Shown here piece by piece: positions 46,700 to 59,444 of a DNA stretch of 64,000 nucleotides (position 1 is its first letter; each line of letters starts with the position of its first letter). Under the pieces are notes generated by a model. That model was not told the DNA's origin. It searched no databases and saw only the letters and a list, made by a program, of their open reading frames with translations. The stretch is from NCBI GenBank assembly GCA_029204225.1, contig CM055113.1, forward strand, positions 34,002,329-34,066,328, given 5' to 3'. This DNA comes from Diphasiastrum complanatum (Eukaryota; Streptophyta; Lycopodiopsida; Lycopodiales; Lycopodiaceae). The position numbers and the translations under genes are program-made.

Positions 46700-47341
46700 T
46701 GTGAAGGATTTTAGATAATTCAAGATCCAATACATGTCCCTGATCTTTGGTTACAAAAGGAGCAAACTGACAATCCTGCCAATGTAGAAAAATCAACTTC
46801 TACATACAAAATGAGATGCAAACTCTAAGAGATACTGATCAAACATGAACCAAAACATAGAATATAGTTGATGTCCGTACAATTACAGTATCCCATTCTA
46901 TTTCACACGTGTGGAACCGAGAATAACAATAAATGATCATTCTACACATAGAATTGCAAGATAACATCATGAGAGTGCACCAATGAGTAGTAGAACCCAA
47001 ACAGAGCCATGTATAATGATGAAATGAGAGAGAGAAGAGAGACGATGTGTCTCTCCATGAGTTTCCTCCTTTTATAATAGGTTCAAACCCTATTTGGCCA
47101 CTTGGCTTTCCCTCCAAAATGTAAACCCTACTATTTTTGGGTCTAGATTCAAAGTACAAAACATTCAAATTTGAATCTCTCTCAAACTTGACTACCAACT
47201 TTCCCACACTTTCAAAAAGTGTTTATTGAATGTATTTTAAACTAATATAACTTCAAAAAGTTTATCTCTAAGTCTAAAATGAGTTTTGGCCTCAATTGAC
47301 AATTTACCAAAATATGACTAAACTTGTTGAAATCTCTCACA
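46700..47341 (-). repeat. Complete copia 3' LTR, minus orientation
   Basis: This 642-bp LTR starts TGTGAGAG and ends CCTTCACA, so TGTGA/TCACA form the terminal inverted repeat. On the minus strand it has TATAAAAGG (plus positions about 47069-47076), a CT-rich stretch and a CACACGTGTG palindrome (46914-46923). It is homologous to the split LTR at 58727-59432. The purine tract AAAAAGAGGGAG lies immediately upstream, which marks it as a 3' LTR. Confidence 0.85.
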
Positions 47342-47355
47342 CTCCCTCTTTTTGC
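47342..47355 (-). other. Polypurine tract of the minus-strand copia
   Basis: On the minus strand GCAAAAAGAGGGAG directly precedes the LTR start TGTGAGAG, the normal plus-strand priming site. Confidence 0.75.
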
Positions 47356-49590
47356 ATAGTTTTGACCATACTACTTTGATCCAACTTTAAAATGATCTCC
47401 ATCCTAAGTATAGATCTCCTTTCTAAGGTTCTAAAGTATCTTTCATAATTGATATAGACAATAGTGTCCAAATTGGATGCTTCACTATTTCTTACATCAA
47501 TTTTACACATCAAGATATAACTAGAACATGAAGAATCAAATAGAATGTGATTGAAATGATTCCTCCAGGGTCCACAAACTTTGAACTCTGTGGAAAACTA
47601 CAACAACCAAACAATAAATGTGAGTGATGACCATTTTCTTGCTTGTCTCCTCCAACTTTGTCCTTTCTTGATATGTCTCCACCATAAAACTCCATGAATG
47701 AGCCTCCATCTCCATCTTGCCACAAGAAACCATCAAACCTTGGAAATCCATGAGTACGTGAGTACATCAGCGTTTAAGGACCTCACTATTGCAATCCGTA
47801 GTCAGAACATGACCAAATTTTTTTGAGATAAAGCCTTTAAAATGTTTCAAAGTAGTGCATGAACAAGCTTGAAGGTTTTCAATTTGGAATTTAAAAAAGA
47901 CTTCATAAGATAGATACCAATCCATTTTAACATTCGGCATGTATGACCAACCAAAAAGAACATCGTCGAAAATGCAAGCATAAGATTGTTTCACATGAAA
48001 GGTCTCAAACATCTTATTACGGTAAATGTAGAAAGAGTGTTCCCTTGGTATCATGCATAATGAGTTGTAGGCGATTCGTCGTATTCCTAATCAATTCCCT
48101 CCTATCCAAAATCTTGTCATCCTACAAGCATATCAATTCTAAGACCATTTTCTTTTTCAAGGCAAGAAAAAACTTTCCAATATGAGAATTATAAATTTGT
48201 CTTCCCTTTCATATTTCTCAGCAAGCCCAGCCAAATCAGCAGCAAAGTTTTCAATGATACCCAAGAGATCGATCTTGCTTTTACTTCAAGACATCTAGCT
48301 GGTACCTGCCACCATCCCACCACACAAAACCGCACAAGTTAGCACAGTGAGAAAGACATGTGTCAACATTGAATGTCAGTTGTTATCCATGTACAAAATA
48401 AGTTTATTTAGCTAATTAGCATGCGACAAAGATAAAAATTCATAGTCTAGTCTGCCATTATTGAGAAATACCTATAGCGATAGGCCGAACCATATCTCTA
48501 CTGTATTAGGGCGAGTGCCATGTTGATCAGTGATTCATGTCCCTATCTTTTTAATTTTAATAAACCAAATACACATTTGAAACCAAGTTGTATGAAATTT
48601 GTTAAAAAAACCAAACGAGTAGGTAGCTTGGACCGATACATGAAGTGCGGGGGCAAAACCATGCCAAACTAGCATTTCTACCTATAAATAGGTAATGTAT
48701 GGTTCTCGTAACTTCTTGTGCAAATTCATACTATACAAGAGTCCGCAAGCTAACGCACCGTTATATTATATTTGAACCATTATTGTGACTTAAAATATAG
48801 TCAAAACACAATACCCGTATACATTCATAAAAAGAGTTTGTAACCACATATTCATGGAGTAAATGAGGGTTACCATTTATGATAAGCAATGATTCAGTAT
48901 ACTATTTGCTTACGTAAAAAGATATGCAACAAATTGGTTTAAGAATCATCCTGCTCTTCTTAAACGTACAATGATTGATAATGTCTTACGTTGCCCACAT
49001 ATTCCTTTGAAGTTTCCTTCAAATAACCACCGAGATATGTGAGAAGGACCAACTTGAATGGTAGGCACTAGTGACTCTTGTAAAGTGGTCATGTTTTCTT
49101 TTGAATGTCTTTGAAACATGTTTACAATCCGTTTCCAATTCTATGTACAACATTACATAGTCAACCGCACAACAGACGTGTACTTGTTATTATCCGTAAC
49201 ATCCAAAAACTCATTCTTAAAGTTTTTGCAATGGTGTGCTACAATATAGCTTCTTGCATAGTTCATGTAAACAAAGACTTCACTGCTATACTGTGAAAGA
49301 CAGAGATGGTAGCAAGTATCATCAAAGCATATACACTTTTTGAGTGCTCTTCATGATAAAAACTTTCATTCCTTTAAGAAACAATATGAGGCCCATTGCT
49401 GGATAGAATATATGCAAAAGCTATGGTGTCTCTTCGTTGGACAGGGATGAAGTATCCCATCACATTGATTCATCAAGTCGAATCTTATGCAAAGTGGTGT
49501 ATGAATTCAATTTTGTGAAGGCAATGATGTGCTTCAATGCACACGCTTAGATTTACATGATGGTATAATAATTCAAGCAAAGTGTGTGCA
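47356..49590. other. AT-rich DNA, perhaps copia 3' internal region
   Basis: By position it should begin with the internal end of the copia element, but no RNase H or RT is recognisable in either strand. The rest is without visible features. Confidence 0.4.
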
Positions 49591-49591
49591 T

Positions 49592-49970
49592 CATAGAGTG
49601 GTATGCAGACAAATGGTGTAATGGCTTCTAGCCAACCAACATATCTGTGGACAGATGTAGTGTATCCACACTTCTTCCATTCTGAGCAACGATGGACAAC
49701 GATCAATTGCTAGTGCTTAATTTAAGCAAACAACCATATGCAATCCTAGAATCGCGATGCAGTAGGCCTCGCTACATAGAGTGGTATGCAAACAAATAGT
49801 GTAATGGCTTCTGGCCAGCGATGGTTTCTGGCCTTGCCAACACATCTGCGTACAGACGTAGTGTATCCACACTTCTTCCATTCTGAGCAGTGATAGACAA
49901 CGATCAATTGCCAGTGCTTTATGTAAGCAAACAATCATATGCAATGCTAGAATCGCGATGCAGTAGGCCT
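49592..49970 (+). repeat. ~183-bp tandem duplication
   Basis: Two copies begin CATAGAGTGGTATGCARAC at 49592 and 49775 and end AATCGCGATGCAGTAGGCCT. The second copy has a small extra CAGCGATGGTTTCTGGCC-type insertion. No coding signal was seen. Confidence 0.8.
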
Positions 49971-50398
49971 ACTGCAACGCTGCAACGCCTACCAGATGTG
50001 TGAATTCTGCACTATCACATGTTACCTTAAAGCAATCCCATAGCAAGAATAGATAGGCAAAGAATGCACTTACCATTGATAGTGTGGATCACTCTCCGAT
50101 TGTAGGAGGATGGTGGGCGTTGCAAATCCATAACTCTATTGCCATGAGGAGAAGGAGAAAAGAGAGAGAGCGTGGGAAGGGAAGAGGAGACGTCCCACCT
50201 TCCTTATAGGTGATATCATTTGTAGAAGAAGCCTTCAATAGTAGCCGTAGGATGAAGCAAAGTCGATCTTGACCATTGAAGTAGCAATAAATGCAAATGG
50301 AGGTTTAAACATTTTCCACCAAAAAAAACTCTTTTTAGGGGGTCATATATATAACAAAGCTTATGATTCCAAGTAGCATAAAATAGTGTCGAGTACCA

Positions 50399-51320
<922 letters not shown>

Positions 51321-51817
51321 ACATTTACTAGGCTACATGAGCATCACATGCTCCCCTTTATCCCTCAAAACCAAACGTTTTACTCCATAGTAGAACTAAA
51401 ACTTTCACATCTTACCCTATTTAAGTTATATATATATATTTTTTTGCATAGAAGTAAAACAAATGCAAGGCATAAAACTAATAAATGTCACAATCCCAAC
51501 ACAACAAATAGTGAAATTCAATGTAGTGAGGAAGGTTGTGGTGTCATGGCTAGAAGCTAGTCGTTATCCTTGTTTACAATCTATTGTTATTACATTTCAC
51601 ATCATATTACCTACTACAATTATGCAAGAACGTACCCCATACTAGCCCATTGTACTATAAGAACTTAAATATTATATGCAAAAAATGTAATTGCAATATG
51701 GTATACACATAAATAATTTTATAATATAAAACATCATGTAAGTACTAGGAGTATGTATGTCAGTTGATACGTAAGTTAATAAGTGATGTGAATATGCATA
51801 CATTTACAACAACAACA

Positions 51818-52205
51818 TACTCACTAGGGTGGTTATGTGTCAATGGTCTCTATAGTATCACTAGTATTGTGTGCAATGCTAAGAAGAATCAAAGTTTTGT
51901 GTACAAGTATCAACATTAACAATAACACATACAAAAAATAAGGTGTACCAAAAGTTGGAGTTTAAGTGTACGATGTGAAAAACAACACAAAATGTTATAA
52001 AATGGAATAGAAGGGAAACCTTCTTTTTTTTTATAATTTGTGAACACAAAGATATTATTGTGACTCAAAAGTATAGAAGAAACTTTGATTCTTCTCGACA
52101 TCGCACACAATACCAGTGTGGAAGCACTTGCTAATGGCTGTATACTATAGAGACCATTAACACATAACCACCCTACAATACGGACCCTAGTAATGGTATG
52201 TTGAA
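51818..52205. mobile_element. Foldback (inverted-repeat) element with ~180-bp core
   Basis: The left arm (51818-51897: GGTGGTTATGTGT, GGTCTCTATAGTAT, TATTGTGTGC, AGAAGAATCAAAGTTT) is repeated inverted in 52083-52205. Two ~20-bp additions are present in the right arm. The core (51926-52075) is repeated directly at 52431-52580. The structure resembles a MITE or foldback element. No transposase is present. Confidence 0.55.
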
Positions 52206-52214
52206 GAATATCTA

Positions 52215-52390
52215 ATGCGGGGCCAACCAGATAAATCCTTACCAAAGGCGGAACAACGGAAATTGATACTTAAGGCTAGACTTTATCAGCTGATTGCCGG
52301 CCAATTATATCGACGAGGATCAGATAGCATCCTTAGAAGATGTATTCTTCCACATGAGACCACCCAAATCTGCATATTGTTATCTCATGC
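52215..52390 (+). pseudogene. Gypsy integrase zinc-binding fragment (second copy)
   Basis: It reads KAEQRKLILKARLYQLIAGQ then LYRRGSDSILRRCILPHET, homologous to the fragment at 46.4 kb but clearly diverged. It ends abruptly after CILLSHA. It lies between two copies of the foldback core. Confidence 0.75.
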
Positions 52391-52430
52391 ATATAGAGCA
52401 TATAATAATAAAATTAAAACACATTGTAGC

Positions 52431-52580
52431 ACATACAAAAAAAAAAAAGGTGTACCAAAAGTTGGAGTTTAAGTGTACGATGTGAAAAACAACACAAAAT
52501 CTTGTAAAAAGAGGAACGGAAGGGACACTCTTTTTGTTGATAATTTGTGAGCACAGATTCTTGTTGTGACTCAAAAGTAC
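52431..52580 (+). repeat. Second copy of the foldback core
   Basis: About 150 bp matching 51926-52075 in direct orientation (shared GGTGTACCAAAAGTTGGAGT, GTGTACGATGTGAAAAACAA, TTGTGACTCAAAAGTA). The inverted arms are absent here. Confidence 0.7.
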
Positions 52581-53044
52581 AAAAATAAGTATTTGCTAAA
52601 TCACAATTATATATGATTGTGTTTAAAAATTATTTACAACATAAAAAGAGCAAAATTTCTAATGTGTTTGAGGGAAGGATGACCTGTAGATTTTACAAAT
52701 TGCAAATACAAATATTTTTAACAAGTCTAGCTAATATTCTTTTGTTGAAAACAACCTTAAAATCGAGTCAATTGGTAAAAAGCTTGAAACAAGTGCTCAA
52801 GAATTAGTTGAGGAGTAAAGTGCCATAGAAATTCTTTGCCCATATCTTCCAAAGTTCCAAAACCATAAGGAAAGTGATTTTTTTTAGCAAAGGTCATTCT
52901 TCCATGTGTAGTTTTGAAAGTAGCAAAAGAATAGTGCATATTCAATAAAGTACAATCATTGGCTCTACGCTATTTTTTCATCTATGGTGCTACTTAATAT
53001 TGTTAATTCAAGGGGCTAGGCTAGCTGTTGTGGGGCTATTTCCT

Positions 53045-53760
53045 ACCCCAGCTCAACCCAAGATCCAGGCACACAAGCATCAAGGAGGCGAGGTTAGATG
53101 TCATGCGGAGGTTTGATCCTATGAGAGCGATAACATAGATCGAAATCCAGCATGCATTGATGATCCACAATCAACACTGAGATCCATTAACACTATCAAT
53201 TAACACCACAACAACTAACCCTAAATCCACAAAGAAGATAGCTTATCCTTTCCTCTCTTCCTTTCTCTCTCACAAAAAGCATAAGAATTAGCAAATCCAA
53301 CAATTACCAACCACAAAGAAAGCAGAGATGGAGGAAAAGAGATAGAGAGCAAGGAAATTCCACATCCATTCCATAAGAGGGACAACATGCTTGTATTGAA
53401 ATGAAAAGAGAACATGTACATTGATTCAGAATTGTAATTATATAGGAAATTGAGGAGATGGGCGTCCCAATTCCTATTGGCTAATTTAAACTTAAGTATT
53501 CAAATAGTGGAGGGAACCGATTCAAAAATTGGAGCAAACCAATTTGAATTTGAATTTTAATTTTGGTGGGAACCACTACTTTATTCACTAACTTGACTTC
53601 TAGGCCCTACGACATTAAAAGTTCCACATAATAGGCCTAAAGTCCTTTTATTGGCTTTCTAATTATCAAATCTCCATGTAATTACATGCACAAGGTGCCA
53701 AATCCCTCTCACTTATTAACTAGGGTTAGGATTGCCTTGGGATCCGCAAACCCTCCAACA
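53045..53760 (-). repeat. Gypsy-type LTR (minus copy)
   Basis: On the minus strand it starts TGTTGGAGGGTTTGCGG just after a GGTAGGGGA purine tract and runs to the CTTGGGTTGAG end. The inner ~520 bp match 44509-45019 in reverse. Downstream of the extra ORF on the same strand, it fits the element's 3' LTR. Confidence 0.65.
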
Positions 53761-53830
53761 ATATCCCCTACCAAAATTGGTCGCAGTCCCATGACACCTC
53801 ACGAGATTAGTTATTTTGGGACTTTATCAG

Positions 53831-55398
53831 GTGCTATTGCACCTTCTCCATGAATTTCAGGCGCTCGGTGTTGAAATCCTTTTTCTGTAGTAAAAAACAC
53901 TTATTTGCCTTGGCAATCCAATTGGAGGTTGTCCAAGCTATAAATCTAGACTCCCATGTGCCACCCAACATCGTAGCTCGATAGTATAATCTGGCCAAGG
54001 GCAACTGATCTTGGACTTTGTCGAACGCCATCAAGATATTTGGATCAAAAGCCAATGTTTGGAAGGCACATCCCATCTTGGTGATATGGATGCTAGCATT
54101 GTCCTTTTCAAAGAGCGCAGATTGCCTAACAGTTGCATTTGACGAATTCCTATACTTCGTAGCATAAAATTGTAGGGCCCGGTGGAAGTCAATTGAAATG
54201 TTCCAGTTGTACTTTTGGTAGATTATGGGCCAATTTGGGGTGTAGAGGTTGATCTGAATTGGCAAGCTTTCTCATGAATAGACTGAAAGATAGCATACTT
54301 ATCAGTGTAAGATTTCCTTACTAGCAATAAATAACGATCTAGTTTTGAATAAGAATGCTATATAGCATTACTCTTGACGCTATCATCGTTGTGAATCAAT
54401 GGCAATAACTAGACTCGAATTTACTTCATATCTCTCTTCAAAGGAAACGTCTCTCATAAACAGCTATGGCTTCCTCATAGGATTCTCCTACGACATCTAT
54501 TCAGTTTATGACTTCTCCCACTGGAATCCCCAAATCTTTCCATTTATTTCGTCTCAGCATTGGCACATAATATGGATCGACTTACAATTGGCAAGGGCTG
54601 GCAACATAGCTCACAATGGAATTTGGAGCTTTTTCGAAGATTGTCTTCCGCCAAGCTGGTTGCTCTCCCAATGCTGGTAGTTTGTCAATTTCTTTGTCGG
54701 CCTCGATCTCGAAGGTCTTAAAATTTAACACCCATCCACCCCTAAAGGACTCATGCGGATGTTGTTGCAAAAAGGCTTGGATCTGGTCCTTGATGGTGAT
54801 CAGCTTCTGAAATAGTGGCCTGGCCCTAGAAGTGGATGGACCTTCTTCCATGGCCTGCACATCTAGTGCTACATCTTCTTGAGTACCGACATCTCCCCCT
54901 TGATCCATGCATGTATCCAATCCTCCCTGATCTTGTGTCTAAGGTGAGAACTATGGCATGACTGGAAATCAAAACTGGGGATTTGACTCTAACACTTGAG
55001 CAGTCGCCTTTTCATAATCTTTGATCATTGTTTTTGCCTTGGCCAACTCTGTCGATGCCATATGTTTTAGCTTATCAAATCTTTCTTGAAACCCTTTCAA
55101 TGAGGTTCGGTAGGTTTCAACCTTCTTGAACAGTTAACAGATCTCCTCCTGTGAGACTAGATGGTCAGGTACTTGTGTTTGGAGGTAAGTGTCTCCAAAC
55201 ACTTACCTCCAAGGGTGCTCGCGTCCAATTCACCTTGAAGGCACTCTCGTCCAAGCGCAATCATATCCAATTGCCCATGAAGTAGCAGCAATTGTTGTTT
55301 GGCATCTTGGACGGCTTTGTCCACTTGATCTTGCGCTGTCGTCAATGTATTCTGGAGAGTCGTCGCGTAGCCTTCCAATGTTTCGGCTAACTTCTGGG

Positions 55399-55430
<32 letters not shown>

Positions 55431-56990
55431 CTGATGTAGCTTCATGTTGCTTGGCGATCTTTAACTCCCGATTCAGCTAGATTACCTTTTGGCTAAATTA
55501 AGGTATTCTCGTATTCCAAATTTGCTATTTGTTTTTCCATTTTTTTTTTTTTATCCAGCATAGACAAGATCACACGTGCAAGGTTAGAGACTAAACCAAG
55601 AGTGTCATCAGAATCGACATGTGTTGCAGTGGTAGCAGCAGCAGCAAGAATAGGAACTGCAGGTGCGGTGCTTGTTTGGCATTGAGGTATTGTATGGGGC
55701 TCTTCTTCCTCAAAGAGATCTTTTTCATAACCTTCAGGTACCGTGACGTCGAACTGCTTTGGTGATTTGACTGCATGGATGACCCGAATGGTGTCTGGTC
55801 CCTGATCTGCTTGATCTTGGTGATCGATCTGAAATGATGAATCAAAAACATTAGTGCTATCATGGACTTGTCCGAATCCTCTTCCAGGGGATTGGGGTTC
55901 AAAGAGTCCAAGGCTTTGAGGCATCACAAAAATTTCATCCGCCCCCAAGGGATCAGAATCATCGAACATATCCATGAAAGCCTATGTGTTCGGTGAAGTA
56001 TCTTGACTGTCTGGAGGAGAGGCGGCTTGGGCAGCTGTGATTGAAACTGTTGATCCAACGGTCACAAACTTACCTTGTGAGGAAGCGGAGGCTAGGGAAG
56101 CATCAGTGGATGGGAGAATGGAGAGTGCAAAGCGAGTGACAGCAGGGGGTGGGAGCGCAGCTGACGATCGTTGCCTAGTGCGACAACGTGATGCAGAAGG
56201 CGAGTCAGAAATGACGACCTCGATGCGTACTCGTCGGCGACTAGATGCTTGTCTGGAAGATTCAGTAAGTTCCACATCTTCGTAGATAGACAGGACTAAC
56301 TCTGGAACAAACCCATGGATCTTATTAACCAAGTAGAAAGTGTAAATGGTGGACAAAAGAGCGCCAGCAGCAAATTGTTGCTTGGTGTTACCCTTAATGA
56401 GTCTCTTTAGTTCACCAAAAACCGTTTTAAACCAGTTGTACGGCTCCAACAGTTTCTTGTCAAATTTATAGCTGGACTCAACTATGTGGTGTAGGATTTG
56501 TGAGGAAATGTGCTCCTTTATGAGGTTGCCAACCATCAAGAAGTTGTTCAGAAGCTGCACACCCACATGGATGGTGGGATCTCGGATAGACTCTAGGAGA
56601 TAGCCATCATTAGTCCAGTAGTATAGCTCAATGGTCATGTCAATAAAGGGTTTAATTATGTTCTTGGCATGCTTATGGTTGGGTGAAGACTAGGTGTCTG
56701 ATGATATCCATATGGCTTCAAGAGTGGCTTCAGTGACGCGCACCTTGTGGGTAGCCCCCTAGTAAGTTATGTAGAACTTGGATTTTTCCTCGGTCTAGGT
56801 GCTAAAAGCAAAAGTTATAAACTCCATAATTATTTTTTCAGAAAAGATACGCTCATGGATTTCCATTGCGGTGAGCAGAGGCTTAGCAAGGTTCACCATG
56901 CTTGTGCTAGGAAGTATCATGATATCCGTCTTGGTCGGAACATCATGATGAATGACATACTAAGGAGACTGAGAAGTATCTATAGAAGAC
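53831..56990 (-). pseudogene. Extra ~1,000-codon degenerate ORF of the gypsy element
   Basis: One protein-like frame can be followed on the minus strand from MSSIDTSQSP (about 56990) with several in-frame stops. It continues through an open 218-codon block (56638-55982), a 160-codon acidic/Pro-rich block (55975-55493), a coiled-coil part (QNTLTTAQDQVDKAVQDAKQ near 55.3 kb), and blocks at 54920-54582 and 54265-53834. A 32-nt T run (minus-strand A run, read as Lys) at about 55399-55430 and a second A run near 55540 look like slippage expansions in Lys-rich coil. I recognise no known domain; it is not Gag, RT or integrase. It lies downstream of integrase and upstream of the 3' LTR, the usual place for an additional gypsy ORF or a captured host sequence. 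Confidence 0.55.
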
Positions 56991-57239
56991 ATGATGAGAG
57001 TAGTCAGAGACTGAGAATAAGAGCACAAGAGTGTATTAGAAGGCTGGAAGAATGTTTTGAAAAGTTCTGGTCACTTGAAAATTTGGCAAGAGCTTCACTA
57101 GCACAAGTAGAAATGAAATTGAATTTAGCCCTTTTATAGGTGAATTTGGAGGGTCCATTAGACAAAGTACTAGTTTGGCTGCTCAATTCTGGACAAAAAT
57201 TTGCAAGAATGCTCAGTACTATGAAAATAGCTTTCAAAA

Positions 57240-57600
57240 ATCTCAGCGAAGGTTTCTGAGAGTCTGAACTGATCCAACAAAGGTTCGGAAGATCTGGCGA
57301 AGGTCTAACATTTGCCTAAAGACATCCTTTGCCTAGGTACTGTAGATAATAAAACTTTTAAGGATCTGAATCTATGTCCAACCTAATTTTGGCATTCTGG
57401 ATCCATCTGGCAGGTCGACAAAGGTTAATAATGACTGTAAGGTGCTCGACGAAGGTTCCCAAATTGGCAAATTGCTGGTCATTTGTCTAACTTCAAAAAG
57501 GGTAGTAACTTAGCTAGAGAACCTTCGCCAACTCAGTATAGGTAAATCTGAGGTGGATGTGTGATCTGGCAACTTAGCAAAAGTTTCTAAAATTCTATAT
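57240..57600 (-). repeat. Spacer with AACCTTCGCC-type motifs
   Basis: It carries at least five copies of GGCGAAGGTT / GACGAAGGTT / AACCTTCGCCAACTC in both orientations, like 45290-46050. It is non-coding and separates integrase from the extra ORF. Confidence 0.5.
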
Positions 57601-57875
57601 ACAAAAAATGACTCAAAAAGTGGTTTCCTAAGGCATTTTTCCATAAAAAGGTAGTTTTTGAAATTACTTTCACCTTGTTTTTACCTGATGACTTTTTTGA
57701 CTTTTTCCCATCATTCTTTTTCCTTTTGTTTCTTTTTTTTTTTTCTGTAAATTTCTAAAGAAAAATTAATCAAGTAGTGAAAAACAAAAAATTGTAAAAC
57801 AACAAAAGTTAAATTGACAAGATGCTAGATCAAGCTGGTTGAACTAGCTAAACTGACTGCCAAAACTTGTGTAGT

Positions 57876-58719
57876 TGGCTGCCATTCACTGGAGTACCAA
57901 ATCATTTTCCATCCAAGTGTTTTAAAATAATTGCTCCATAGTTCAATATCTCTTTGACCTTGTACGGTCCTTCATCTATAAATCTCAATTTGCCTTTGCA
58001 GGTAGGTGGCTGTAGCTATTGCTTTAGCCCATAGCGATCTTGATACCTTTGAGTAGGCCATCATCAGTTTTGTCTTGTACATCAGTGCTAGATCTCCTTC
58101 CTTCAGATCTTTTTTGTGTAATCGGCGATCTTGCCATGTCTTACAGCGAGCTTTCTTTGCTGCTAAAGCATGAACTACCATCAATCTTGTCTCACAAAGT
58201 TTTTGTAAAGCCGCATGATGTAGTTGTAAGGATTTCGCATCATCCAACCATTCCATGCCGCTATGCGTAAGATGGTATCAAGAATTCAATTGACATAACT
58301 GCATCTTGACCATAGACAAGTTGGAATGGTGTTTGATTCGTACTACCTTTGTAAGCTTTTCTGAATGCCCATAATGTTGCATGCAATTTATGTTTCCAAT
58401 CAGAACGATTTGCTTCTACCATTTTTGTCATAATGTTGCAGAGAATCTTACTGAAAGATTCAGCTTGGCCATTATCCCTCGAATAATACAGAGGAGTACT
58501 AAACCGATGAATAACGGAAAAGTCTTCCAACAGACACTTTATCGTTTCATTTACAAAGTGTGTTCCGCGATCATTTACGATCTTGATAGGACATCCAAAC
58601 CTAACAATAATGTATTCATAAAGAAACTTTGCTGTAGATTTCGCATCTACAACTCGAATTGCTTTTGCTTCAACCCACTTGGTCATATAATCAGTTGCAA
58701 CAATGATGTATCTCCACAA
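57876..58719 (-). pseudogene. Gypsy integrase core and C-terminus with a copia patch
   Basis: On the minus strand it begins LWRYIIVATDYMTKWVEAKA, then GCPIKIVNDRGTHF, the Glu region DNGQAESFSKIL, and WALWAFRKAY-like helices to about 58261. The C-terminal part (KEGDLALMYKTK) is interrupted at 58064-58001 by a copia integrase piece and resumes as KGKLRFIDEGPYKVKEILNY in another frame, ending near 57876. The first catalytic Asp is present (VATDYMTKW). A frame break near 58258 and the patch make it non-functional. The missing upstream residues lie at 58999-59083 on the opposite strand. Confidence 0.85.
58001..58064 (-). other. 64-bp copia integrase segment embedded in gypsy integrase
   Basis: The minus strand reads MMAYSKVSRSLWAKAIATAT, closely similar to MMAYLKAPREHWAKAVATTA of the copia integrase at 31.2 kb. 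It is flanked on both sides by gypsy integrase sequence (LMYKTK and KGKLRFIDEG). Confidence 0.75.
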
Positions 58720-58726
58720 GTTTTTT

Positions 58727-58998
58727 CCTTTATAACAGGTCCAAACCCTATTTGGCCACTTGGCTTAACCTTCAAAATGTAAGCCCTACTATTTTTGGGT
58801 CTAGATTCAATGTACCCAACATTCAAATTTGAATCTCTCTCAAACTTGCCTACCAACATTTCCCAATTTCAAAAAGTGTTTATTGAATGTATTTTAAACT
58901 AATATAACTTCAAAAAGTTTATCTTTTAGTCTAAAATGATTTTTGGCCTCAATTGACAATTTACCAAAATATGACTAAACTTGTTGAAATTCCTCACA
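58727..58998 (-). repeat. Copia LTR U3 half, inverted relative to its R-U5
   Basis: It matches 47069-47341 in the same orientation, from TGTGAGGAATTTC (58998) to the TATA-like TTATAAAGG (58727). The remainder of the same LTR lies at 59084-59432 in the opposite orientation. Confidence 0.85.
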
Positions 58999-59083
58999 AA
59001 CCTTTGTATCCAATTTTATCGCAAGCACCATTCGAGAAATGGGGCCTTGATTATGTTGGTTCTATTGATCCTATGGCAAGAGG
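58999..59083 (+). pseudogene. Gypsy integrase 28-codon piece in inverted orientation
   Basis: It starts AACCT and reads LYPILSQAPFEKWGLDYVGS then IDPMARG, the sequence that normally links the zinc-binding region (46.7 kb) to the integrase core (58719 on the minus strand). With AGAGG joined to AAAAAACTTGTGG at 58726, the frame continues MARGKNLWRYII. Confidence 0.85.
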
Positions 59084-59432
59084 GTACATCTGCTCTCTTC
59101 TCTCTCTCATTCCATCATACATGGTTCTCTTTGGGTTCTACTACTCATTGGTGCACTCTCATGATGTTATCTTGCAATTCTATGTGTAGAATGATCATTT
59201 ATTGCTATTTTTTGAGTCCACACGTGTGAAATATAGTAGGGTACTGTAATTGTATGGACAACAACTATATTTTATGTTTTGGTTCATGTTTGATCAGTAT
59301 CTCTTAGAGTTTGCATCTCATTTTGTATGTAGATGCTGATTTTTCTGCATTGGCAGGATTGTTGGTTTGCTTCTTTTGTAACCAAAGATCAGGAACATGG
59401 ATTGGATCTTGAATGATCTGAAATCCTTCACA
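59084..59432 (+). repeat. Copia LTR R-U5 half, plus orientation
   Basis: It matches the complement of 46700-47045, contains CACACGTGTG at 59219-59228 and ends CCTTCACA at 59432, directly before a primer-binding site. It therefore behaves as the 3' part of a 5' LTR. Confidence 0.85.
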
Positions 59433-59444
59433 TGGTATCAAAGC
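59433..59444 (+). other. Copia primer-binding site
   Basis: TGGTATCAAAGC, one mismatch from the canonical TGGTATCAGAGC, immediately after the LTR end CA. Confidence 0.75.

Noticed and set aside
56747-57139. 130-codon plus-strand frame
   Set aside because: It is antisense to the better-supported degenerate ORF on the minus strand and shows no domain.
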